Shown here: positions 41,562-49,423 of the stretch, in pieces
Position numbering within the stretch: the stretch's first letter is position 1
Layout: each line of letters starts with the position of its first letter
NCBI RefSeq assembly: GCF_030160835.1
Contig: NZ_BSPC01000063.1
Span: forward strand, 1 to 64,000
From: Labrys miyagiensis
Lineage (GTDB): Bacteria; Pseudomonadota; Alphaproteobacteria; Rhizobiales; Labraceae
Direction: 5' to 3'
DNA: 64,000 nt
Position numbers and translations under genes: made by a program
Notes under the pieces: generated by a model
The model's input: only the letters and a program-made list of their open reading frames with translations
The model's database searches: none
What the model was told of the DNA's origin: nothing

Positions 41562-43110
41562 ATCGGTCGCGGAAAGGACAACGCCGGCCGCTATTTGGGC
41601 CGGCTTCGCCATGATGTGCACCGGCATGTTCATGGCAATCCTGGATGTGCAGGTCGTCGCGACCTCGCTTCCAACAATTCAATCGGCTCTCGACATTGAA
41701 CCCGACCAGATGAGCTGGGTGCAGACTGCCTATTTGATCGCGGAGGTTATCGCGATTCCATTGACTGGCGCCCTCACACGCGTGCTCAGCATGCGATGGC
41801 TCTTCGTCCTCGCGCTCACAGTCTTCACGATGGCGTCGATTGGATGCGCCGCCAGTTCAAGTTTTTCGATGCTGATCTGTAGTCGGGTCGTCCAGGGCTT
41901 CTCTGGGGGGACTTTGATACCCTCAGTCTTCACTGCGGTCTTCGTTCTTTTTCCTGTTCGGCATCAGGGAATTGCCACAACTCTTGCTGGTGTTCTTGCT
42001 GTCCTCGCGCCGACTGTCGGCCCCATCGTCGGAGGCTGGATCACCGAGACCTATTCCTGGCACTGGCTATTCCTCATCAATGTGCTGCCGGGAATGGTCG
42101 CAGTCCTTTTTGCCGCGATGCTGCTGCCGCGCGACCACATGCGTTTGAAGGAACTTCTCTGGCTTGATCTTGTGTCCCTCTCCCTGATGGCAGCCTCGTT
42201 GGCGGCATTGGAGATCGCGCTGAAGGAGGCGCCGCAAGACGGGTGGAGTTCCCGCCTCATACTGAGTCTGCTGACGCTTTCATTCACTTGCGCTGTGGTG
42301 TTTGTCGTTCGGACCCTCCGAGCGTCCAGGCCCGTGGTCGATCTGCGGAACTTTGCCGACCGAAACTTTACGATCGGTTGCATACTGAGCTTCGTTCTCG
42401 GAATAGGACTTTTCGGCTCGGTCTACCTCATGCCCGTGTTCCTTGCCTTCGTTCGGGACCATAACGCCCTGGAGATCGGCGTCATCATGCTGGCGACAGG
42501 TCTTACACAGTTGCTCACGGCGCCGATCGCCGTCGCCCTTGAGCAGAGGATTGGCGCACGCGTTTTGACCGCCGCAGGCTTCTGCGTATTCGCCATAGGT
42601 TTGGGGCTGAGTTCACTGCAAACACCTCAAACCGACTATGAGGGCATGTTCTGGCCCCAGATTGTTCGAGGCCTGGCAATCATGTTTTGTTTATTGCCGC
42701 CCACCCGTTTGGCTCTCGGGCGCTTGTCACCGGCTCAAGTGGCCGACGCGAGTGGATTGTTCAATTTGATGCGCAACCTGGGTGGAGCGATTGGCATCGC
42801 GTTGATTGATACCGTTATCTATCTACGATCACCCATTCATGCCGATGCTCTCACTGCAAGGCTCCAAGCCGGCGACGTACTAGCCGCGACATTTGTCGGC
42901 ATACCGCTCGATCAGTTCGCGTCCCGGCCAGCTGGGCAGTTGGATCCGGATACCCAAGCCCTGCTTCAATCTCTCGTGGAGAAGGCGGCGTTGGTTCAGG
43001 CCATCAATGAAGCTTGGGCTATGATTGCGGCGTTAACCGTAGTCGCTTTGCTGTGCGTCCCTTTCGCGAAGACCTGCGAAATTCGGGCATATTGGCGTAG
43101 GAAAGCATAG
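41545..43110 (+). CDS. MFS drug-type exporter (DHA2/EmrB-like)
   Basis: A 521-residue transporter with about 14 predicted helices. Family landmarks include FMAILDVQVVATSLPTIQ in helix 1, WVQTAYLIAEVIAIPLTG, SRVVQGFSGGTLIPSVF and VLAPTVGPIVGGWI. DHA2 proteins export hydrophobic drugs or small secondary metabolites by proton antiport. Overlap with the ICMT-like gene and proximity to the polyketide synthase suggest that it exports the methylated polyketide. No TetR-type repressor was found nearby. Confidence 0.88.
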   Translation: MSNAHESVAERTTPAAIWAGFAMMCTGMFMAILDVQVVATSLPTIQSALDIEPDQMSWVQTAYLIAEVIAIPLTGALTRVLSMRWLFVLALTVFTMASIGCAASSSFSMLICSRVVQGFSGGTLIPSVFTAVFVLFPVRHQGIATTLAGVLAVLAPTVGPIVGGWITETYSWHWLFLINVLPGMVAVLFAAMLLPRDHMRLKELLWLDLVSLSLMAASLAALEIALKEAPQDGWSSRLILSLLTLSFTCAVVFVVRTLRASRPVVDLRNFADRNFTIGCILSFVLGIGLFGSVYLMPVFLAFVRDHNALEIGVIMLATGLTQLLTAPIAVALEQRIGARVLTAAGFCVFAIGLGLSSLQTPQTDYEGMFWPQIVRGLAIMFCLLPPTRLALGRLSPAQVADASGLFNLMRNLGGAIGIALIDTVIYLRSPIHADALTARLQAGDVLAATFVGIPLDQFASRPAGQLDPDTQALLQSLVEKAALVQAINEAWAMIAALTVVALLCVPFAKTCEIRAYWRRKA

Positions 43111-43212
43111 AGCGTTTTGCCTTCAGATCGAATCACCAAGAACCGCATTTTGCTCCAGGGTTGTCTTTGGTCAACCGGCTATTGATCTGGGATATCGGCA
43201 AGCCGTCGATCT

Positions 43213-44340
43213 TCAAGATGCCGATCTTGATTGGCTGCTGATAGTGCCCATCGGCGCCCGCTGCTCGGGTTTAGGCCGACGTCGCTGCCAAAAAGCTGTG
43301 TCCCACCGCGCGGCGGTGGCGTAATGGGCAGCAAGCGCGGGGGTGTAGTCGGCAAGGCCCTGCGATGCGATCATGGCGTAGCGCGTGCGGGCGAGTTCGC
43401 CACGTCCATCGACCATGTCCGACGCGGCATAGGCGGCAAGGATGCCCGAGCGCAGCGCATGCACAATGCCGCGCGACGACAGCGGATCGGCGCAAAACAG
43501 GCTGTCACCCGCCGCGATCCAGCGCTGACCCGCGGCCGGATCGATCGTGGCCGTTCCCGCAGATTTCACCGACGTCGCGGTTTCACGCGCGCCTTGGGGC
43601 AGGAGCGGGGCGATGAACTGCGTCGCCGCCAGTGCACGGTACCAGGATTCTGGATCGCGCAGTTCGCTCCCCAGATCGGGGTCCGTCAGGCACGCCACCA
43701 CCCGACATTGGTCGGGCAAGTCAGCGCTGTACCACCAGCCCTCGGGGCGCGCCTCGACAACCATTCGACAATCGCCGGGCGCGCGGTCGAAAAAGCGGGT
43801 ATATGCCGCAAGGTGCCCATGCACACGGAGCTTAGCGCCGAAGGATCGCGCCAGCTTCCAACTGCGGCCGGTCGCCCAGATTACCGCGCTGGCGATGATG
43901 TCCCCATCGGCCAGTGCGAGCCGCCAGCCCTGGCCCTCACGCATCGCCGAACGCACGACGTTGCCAAGCCGTACCTGCGCGCCCGCTGCCGATGCCGCTT
44001 GCACCAGCAGCCGATCGAACCGTGCCCGGTCGAGTTGCCAGCCGGCGCCCTGTGCGGAGAATATACTGGGTAGCTCGTCGGGCGTTTCGTCCGCCCAGGC
44101 CGAAACGACCGCGCGGCTCTCTACGAAAGTCGCGGCAAGGAACGGTGCCCAGACCCCAAGCTGGCGCAGCAGGCCCTGCGCCACTGCCGGCAATATCTCG
44201 CCCGGTTTTGCTTGGTCGTGCCGCCCTGCCTCGAACAGGACCACGCTCCGCCCGGGCGCATGGCGACGCAGCGTCAGCGCCGCCGAGGCACCCGCCGGCC
44301 CGCCGCCGATGACGACGAAGTCAGCCCGCTCGCACAGCAT
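43213..44340 (-). CDS. lodB: LodB-like FAD-dependent oxidoreductase
   Basis: A 375-residue flavoprotein with the N-terminal FAD motif VVIGGGPAGASAALTLRR, a mid-protein GWQLDRARFDRLL motif and the second dinucleotide-region motif WIAAGDSLFCADPLSSRGI. This pattern fits the LodB/halogenase/geranylgeranyl-reductase group. LodB proteins are needed to form the cysteine tryptophylquinone cofactor of LodA, and its pairing with a LodA-like gene in this operon supports that role. The gene overlaps the upstream 140-residue gene by 20 bases. It is last in the operon and converges with the MFS gene. Confidence 0.85.
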   Translation of the reverse strand: MLCERADFVVIGGGPAGASAALTLRRHAPGRSVVLFEAGRHDQAKPGEILPAVAQGLLRQLGVWAPFLAATFVESRAVVSAWADETPDELPSIFSAQGAGWQLDRARFDRLLVQAASAAGAQVRLGNVVRSAMREGQGWRLALADGDIIASAVIWATGRSWKLARSFGAKLRVHGHLAAYTRFFDRAPGDCRMVVEARPEGWWYSADLPDQCRVVACLTDPDLGSELRDPESWYRALAATQFIAPLLPQGARETATSVKSAGTATIDPAAGQRWIAAGDSLFCADPLSSRGIVHALRSGILAAYAASDMVDGRGELARTRYAMIASQGLADYTPALAAHYATAARWDTAFWQRRRPKPEQRAPMGTISSQSRSAS

Positions 44341-44743
44341 AGAAGGACGCTACCACCCCTGCCGGGTTCGTGCTGCCTCCCTCGCCCGAATGCGGGATCG
44401 TGCGCACCACCGAGCCAACGATCGCGGGCACTTCCAGCCGGTCGGTGCTGTTGGGCCACACCGGCACGAGCCAGCCTATATAGTCGTAGATCCACTCTTC
44501 GCCGCCGACCACGCCCTTGCCCTGGAAACGGACCTGCATCGGCGACCCGTAACCGAAGCTGCCGCGCAGATCGAGCGACCATCCCGGCCCGCCGATCGTT
44601 CCCGAAAGCTCGGTCACCGACTGCTCGGCAATGGCCAGCGTGCCTTCGCCGAACAAGAGGTCGTTGGCCGCCTTGCTGAGGTCGGGGTCGTTGTTGAAGC
44701 TGCGATAGGTCCAGTTGCCGACAAAGGGATTGGTCACGGTCAT
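44321..44743 (-). CDS. small protein between lodA-like and lodB-like genes
   Basis: A 140-residue protein rich in beta-type sequence (VGNWTYRSFNNDPDLSKAAN, GTLAIAEQSVTELSGTIGG, WSLDLRGSFGYGSP). There is no signal peptide or known motif. It starts within the lodA-like stop (ATGA overlap) and overlaps lodB by 20 bases, so it is translationally coupled to both. Its position suggests an assembly partner or accessory subunit of the quinoprotein oxidase, but I recognise no characterised homologue. Confidence 0.7.
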   Translation of the reverse strand: MTVTNPFVGNWTYRSFNNDPDLSKAANDLLFGEGTLAIAEQSVTELSGTIGGPGWSLDLRGSFGYGSPMQVRFQGKGVVGGEEWIYDYIGWLVPVWPNSTDRLEVPAIVGSVVRTIPHSGEGGSTNPAGVVASFYAVRAG

Positions 44744-47385
44744 TCTCCCGAATCTTCGACGCAGATGTATTTGATCCCGGGCGAGGGCTGATCGAGCCCG
44801 CCGCCGGGATTACGGATGATGAAGCCGAGCTTCGACCATTCGGTCACCATCTTGAGGTCGCCGGCGAGCGTCTGCGGAATGCCGCGCGCCCAGTTGCGGA
44901 ACTGAAAATCCTTGCCGACGGGGTAGTAGACCTGCATTGGCCGATGTGCCGGCCACCACAGGGTCTCCCAGACACGCCGCTCACGGTCCATGAGCGTGTT
45001 GCCGACGCTGTCGGGATAAAGAACGTTCCATTCCTCGTAGGTGACGTCGATCGTCTGGGTGGAGCATTCGTTGAAATCAGCCTGCCATGGCAGCCCGCTG
45101 AGCTTGGTCAGGTCGCCAGGCTGCAATCCCACGTCAAGATCGCTGTCGAGCGACAGTGGGTCGGAGGCATAGGCGATGTAGCCTTCCTCGCTGACGCCTG
45201 CTCCCCATCGGTTGAAGTTCTCCTGCGCCGCGGTCAGGGCAAAGCTGTACCATTCAGGGTCGGCTTTGATCCGATAGGGCTCGCGCCAGATCGCCGGGTT
45301 GCGGATGATCCACGTCACTTCACCGCCGGGACAGAAAGCACCGCCGAGCCCGTTCGACAGCACACCCTGGTCGAGACCGCGTCCGCCCGGCACGTTCCAG
45401 TCCTTGTAGGGCTGCCACGGATCGATCGCCGGGGCAAAGCCCGCATCCACCTCGTCGATGAAGATGCCAGCCGCCCACTGCCGCAACAGGAACAGCTGCG
45501 TGTCGGTCAGCCGCAGGAACTTGCTCACCGTCTTGTTGGTGATCGGGTTGTCGCCCGCCAGCAGCGGCATCAGCGGCAGGTGATAGGTGCGTGTCGCCGG
45601 ATTGGCGTCGAGACGGAACAGGTTCTCTTCGCCAGGCTTCCTCAGCAAATCAAACAGGTACTGGCGCGCCGAGCGGCCGGGATCGGTCGTGGCGTCCTTG
45701 GCCGCCGCGGTGAGTGCGCGATCCAGCAACTGACCCGAACGATATTCGAACGCCAGCCGGCGCAGCGCGGCCTCGATCGGCTCGTCCGGATCGGTGGTCC
45801 GGTCCGGTTCGCGCGGCTCCTGCCGCGACGAGGATCGGGCCAGCGTCAGCATTCGCCTCGGCGGTGGCGCAGCGGCCGCGGCGATGTGCTCGATCACGCC
45901 GGTGACAGCGGCGTCGAAGGCGCTGCGCGCGCCGGCATAGGCAGGATCGGGCACCGTGTCGTTGTCGCCAAATATCTTTTGCCAGCGTGCGGCATAGGTG
46001 CGTGGTGTCTCACCATCCTCAGGCGGGCAAACAGCGGCGGTGAAAGCCGCAGCCGCCGCCCTCAGAGTGGCGGCGACATCGCCAACCAGGGCATCTTTCG
46101 CCGCGCCCGGCGCCTGCGTTGAGTCGAGCAGCATCAGGCTCGGTTCAACCGCTGCCTCGAGCAGGCGCCCGCCGACATGATCGTCTTTCGCGCGACCTTC
46201 CTTCTGCGCCAGCGCACGCGGCGCGATCCGTGGCGGGATGCACAGGCGATAGGGATCGAACGTGCCCCGGCTCGACTGGTTGTGCGGAAAGTTCGACTGC
46301 TGGAGGATGTTGGTGAAATAGGAGAATTCGTCAGCGCGGAAAATGATCGGCCAGATGTCGCGCCAGAACCACGGGCGATAGGCAGGGTTCCACTCCACGG
46401 GTCCCGCTTTCCAGTGCAGCAATGCAGCCGTATCGGTGGGATCGATCTTTTGCGGCGCGTCAAACGTTCCGGCGGTGCCGTACATGTCGGTGCGGTAGGC
46501 AAATTCACGGATCGACATGTCCTCGACCACGTCCTCCAGCGTGATCATATCGAGCACCTCCGGCGCATAGCGGGGATAGCCGACCAGCACCCAGGCGGGA
46601 TATTCGACATCGATGTAGCGCAACGCCTTGACGCGCTCCTCCATCATCACCAGCCGCGCCATTACCGGCCCATCCGAGATGTCGTCGAACCAGCCATCGG
46701 AGTTGGCATAGGTCTCGATGCGCGGATGGCCGAAGCCGCTAAGGAACGAGCCGCTGTTGCCATGCCCGCCAAGCACGAGCAGCCGTCCGCTGTCGTCCGT
46801 CATCATGTCGCCCAGCGTATCGATGTCGTTCGGCACCATCCCGGTCGGCGGGAAGGTGACGGCATAGGCCGGGTTGGTTTCGCGTCCGAAGCTTGCCTTG
46901 CGCCGTGCGGTGCAGTCGACGGCCTGCGGGCCGGCATCGATGATCAACTTCTGCCGTTCGACCGGATCGGCGATGCCGGCATTGCGCAACGGCGTGTCGG
47001 GGGGATAGCCCGCTTCGCCACGCAGCCCGTCGAAGGTGAACCATGCCGCCTTCTTGTTGGCGAGTTGAACACGCCACTGGATATCGACCAGCTTGCCGCG
47101 ATTGCCGCCGCCTTCGACATGGTCGCCGATCTTGAGCGGGATGCCTTCAGGGTTGGCCTCGTCATAGACGAAGATCTGGAAACGCGCGGCCTGGCGCTTG
47201 ATACGACCCTTGCTGTCCTTGAAGTGCTTGATCGGTGCGTCGCCCTTGGCGGCATTGCCGCTGGCGTCGCATTCGATCGGCAACTGTGCCGGCTTTTCCG
47301 GCGAGATGCAGAAGCCCTCGGGGCTGTCGCCGAGCCGGGCGATGCCGACAGCCGGATGGATGCGATAGGTTGTTGGGTCGGCCAT
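44740..47385 (-). CDS. lodA: LodA/GoxA-like CTQ-dependent amino-acid oxidase
   Basis: An 881-residue protein of the LodA family, beginning TYRIHPAVGIARLGDSPEG, then ARFQIFVYDE and an interior SIREFAYRTDMYG. The predicted cysteine tryptophylquinone cofactor would form between Cys685 in GGAFCPGGE and Trp767 in LPWQADFNEC; these are the recognisable family positions. LodA is a lysine-epsilon-oxidase and GoxA a glycine oxidase; both give H2O2 and act as antimicrobials. This protein is longer than LodA (726 residues), with an Ala- and charge-rich insert around residues 400-530. No signal peptide is obvious. The start ATG 47385 follows GGGGGAAAT. LodB, coded downstream, should mature it. Confidence 0.87.
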   Translation of the reverse strand: MADPTTYRIHPAVGIARLGDSPEGFCISPEKPAQLPIECDASGNAAKGDAPIKHFKDSKGRIKRQAARFQIFVYDEANPEGIPLKIGDHVEGGGNRGKLVDIQWRVQLANKKAAWFTFDGLRGEAGYPPDTPLRNAGIADPVERQKLIIDAGPQAVDCTARRKASFGRETNPAYAVTFPPTGMVPNDIDTLGDMMTDDSGRLLVLGGHGNSGSFLSGFGHPRIETYANSDGWFDDISDGPVMARLVMMEERVKALRYIDVEYPAWVLVGYPRYAPEVLDMITLEDVVEDMSIREFAYRTDMYGTAGTFDAPQKIDPTDTAALLHWKAGPVEWNPAYRPWFWRDIWPIIFRADEFSYFTNILQQSNFPHNQSSRGTFDPYRLCIPPRIAPRALAQKEGRAKDDHVGGRLLEAAVEPSLMLLDSTQAPGAAKDALVGDVAATLRAAAAAFTAAVCPPEDGETPRTYAARWQKIFGDNDTVPDPAYAGARSAFDAAVTGVIEHIAAAAAPPPRRMLTLARSSSRQEPREPDRTTDPDEPIEAALRRLAFEYRSGQLLDRALTAAAKDATTDPGRSARQYLFDLLRKPGEENLFRLDANPATRTYHLPLMPLLAGDNPITNKTVSKFLRLTDTQLFLLRQWAAGIFIDEVDAGFAPAIDPWQPYKDWNVPGGRGLDQGVLSNGLGGAFCPGGEVTWIIRNPAIWREPYRIKADPEWYSFALTAAQENFNRWGAGVSEEGYIAYASDPLSLDSDLDVGLQPGDLTKLSGLPWQADFNECSTQTIDVTYEEWNVLYPDSVGNTLMDRERRVWETLWWPAHRPMQVYYPVGKDFQFRNWARGIPQTLAGDLKMVTEWSKLGFIIRNPGGGLDQPSPGIKYICVEDSGE

Positions 47386-47425
47386 CTGATTTCCCCCTGC
47401 GCCTGCGCCGGCCGCGTCTTCTGGT

Positions 47426-49423
47426 TCAGTCGAGAAAGTTGAGAGAGACCCCGTCGAGCCGGAGCAACTCACGGTCTTCCTCGTAGGAGGCGCCGATTAC
47501 CACCAGGCTCACCGTGAGGCTGGTGGCGCCTGCCGCGATCAACCGGCGTGCCGCGCGCGTCACGTCGATGCGGTGGTTGCGCGGCGTGTTCATGCTGCGC
47601 TCGCGCAGATCGAACTTGCGGTTCTCCGCCGGCGGAATTTCGCAATGTCCGGGCCCGCCGTAACATTCGCCATGGCCGAAGATCGCTGCGTAGCCGGCAT
47701 AGCCTGCTACGTTGAGTGGCGTGCTGGCATCGGCATCCGGCGTGTTGAGAAACACGCGGATGAAACAGGAGCGCGGCAACTGAGGCACCCGGTGCAGCCG
47801 CACTTCGGCTGAGCGGAAGCTCTTCGTCGCTTTGGGCACCACGATCGGTGCCGAGACGAAGCGGCCGACCGGATTGGTCAGGCCGACCGGCATGAGGCAT
47901 CCGCCACGAACATACTCGTAGCCGAAGCGGTTCATGTCGAGCGTATCGCGCACCGCGTAGCTCCACGGCGTCAGCGCGGAATCGAGGTCGGCCGGCAGCC
48001 CGTCGGGATGGTCCTGCTGCCAGCGCCACCAGAGCCGGTCGATGTTGGCGTGCACCGGCCAGAAGATCGGGTCGTAGGAGGCGGTGAGATTCGAGAACAT
48101 GTCCCCGAATTGCGGCTCGGAGTAGAGATCGTCGCGCTGATGGAACTTGCGGCCGGCCACGCGCACCGCGCTGTTGCGGTCGGCGGGAGCGTCGGTCTTG
48201 AACGCGGGATTCATGCCTCCGGTCCAGATATGCATGGTATTGTGCGGGTTCTGGTCCAGGAAACCAAAGCTGTCGACATAAAGGCTGCCGCCGCCGAAAT
48301 CACGGAACGTGCGCAGCGAAAGGATCTCGTCGATGTCTTCCTTTGCCGGGTAATGGTAGTGGATGACGGTGTCGATCGTGCCTTTGCCGAACTGCCCGGA
48401 ATAGCGCAGCGGGTACCACAGCGAATTGGCCTCGAGTAGCGCGTCGATCAGCCTTTTGCGGTTCTCGCCCTCCACATAAGCCTTGCCGCATGCCTTGCTG
48501 ACCGCGTCGTAGATTTGCGTCGGATTGGCCCACAACTGGCCGATTAGCGTGTCTATCTTGGCAGGGAAACCGTGATCGCGCAGGAAACGCGCCGAGGCCT
48601 CGGTAAGAAAACCCTTGAAGGCATCGGGAAGGATCGCGCCGTTGGCTGGATCCTCGGGCTTGTAGCGCTCAGCCGGGAAATCCCACCACGGCATGGTCAC
48701 ATCTGGGCAGAAGTCCTGCAGCGCCAGCTCGAATTCATAGAGATACACGCGATGCCATGGCAGGAAGCGCTCCCAGCCATGCTGGCAGTGGTTCTGGTGG
48801 ATCAGGGCCAGATTGTTATAGCTGCGTTTGTCGCCAACCCATTTGTTGAGCTTGTAGAGCTCGCGAAATGCATGCCGCAGCCGCTCTTTCTGTGGCTCGC
48901 CAAGCACATCGACATCCATGCGCTGGCGCAACTCGCCCTTGGCATAGCGCCACGCCGCCGGATCGGATGCCGGGCCGAAGACGGGACCGGGGAGCCCTTT
49001 GACCTCGACGCGGGCCTCGGTCGCCACACTGACTTCGCCGGCGAGCGCAATCGACCCGACCAGTTCTCCGGGACAGCCTTCTTCGATCCAGGTTTCGATC
49101 CGATCGATGTCCTCGTCGGCGACCGGCGAACCACCCCAGGGCAGGCGGGGGAACTGCTTGCCGTCGAACGGCGGCAGTCCGCGCAGCCCTCGGATCAGCG
49201 ACGAGCGGGCGCCACGCCCCTTGGCATCGCTGTTGCCACAACACGTGGTCGAGACCGGCGCGATCAGCGGCGTTCCGTGCAATTGGAGCGCCAGAAATTC
49301 CGGCAGCGTCAGCCCCGTCAGGCCGCCGGGTCCCTCGTTGCCGCCCGCCGCGGCGAGGATCGCCTGGACGTCTCCCCAGGTGAACGGGGCGGCAGGCTTT
49401 GGCTGCGCCTCATTTTTGGCCAT
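47426..49423 (-). CDS. tyrosinase-family copper oxidase
   Basis: A 665-residue type-3 copper protein. The CuA site has His ligands in LIHQNHCQHGWERFLPWHR, and the CuB site in HNTMHIWTGG followed by FWPVHANIDRLWWRW. The first 150 residues include a cytochrome-like SPVADEDIDRIETWIEEGCPG segment lacking a CxxCH heme motif, and the last 130 form a beta-domain like that of polyphenol oxidases. It should hydroxylate or oxidise phenols to quinones. The start is at ATG 49423, overlapping the multicopper oxidase gene by 14 bases; the lodA-like gene starts 40 bases after its stop. No signal peptide was seen. Confidence 0.9.
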   Translation of the reverse strand: MAKNEAQPKPAAPFTWGDVQAILAAAGGNEGPGGLTGLTLPEFLALQLHGTPLIAPVSTTCCGNSDAKGRGARSSLIRGLRGLPPFDGKQFPRLPWGGSPVADEDIDRIETWIEEGCPGELVGSIALAGEVSVATEARVEVKGLPGPVFGPASDPAAWRYAKGELRQRMDVDVLGEPQKERLRHAFRELYKLNKWVGDKRSYNNLALIHQNHCQHGWERFLPWHRVYLYEFELALQDFCPDVTMPWWDFPAERYKPEDPANGAILPDAFKGFLTEASARFLRDHGFPAKIDTLIGQLWANPTQIYDAVSKACGKAYVEGENRKRLIDALLEANSLWYPLRYSGQFGKGTIDTVIHYHYPAKEDIDEILSLRTFRDFGGGSLYVDSFGFLDQNPHNTMHIWTGGMNPAFKTDAPADRNSAVRVAGRKFHQRDDLYSEPQFGDMFSNLTASYDPIFWPVHANIDRLWWRWQQDHPDGLPADLDSALTPWSYAVRDTLDMNRFGYEYVRGGCLMPVGLTNPVGRFVSAPIVVPKATKSFRSAEVRLHRVPQLPRSCFIRVFLNTPDADASTPLNVAGYAGYAAIFGHGECYGGPGHCEIPPAENRKFDLRERSMNTPRNHRIDVTRAARRLIAAGATSLTVSLVVIGASYEEDRELLRLDGVSLNFLD

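Noticed and set aside
43111-43150. AGAGCGTTTTGCC segment as a third copy of the 104-bp repeat
   Set aside because: Only about 12 bases resemble the element's end; the rest differs, so it is at most a related fragment.
43213-44340. The flavoprotein as a tryptophan halogenase
   Set aside because: The halogenase WxWxIP motif was not found, while gene order with a LodA-like gene fits LodB.
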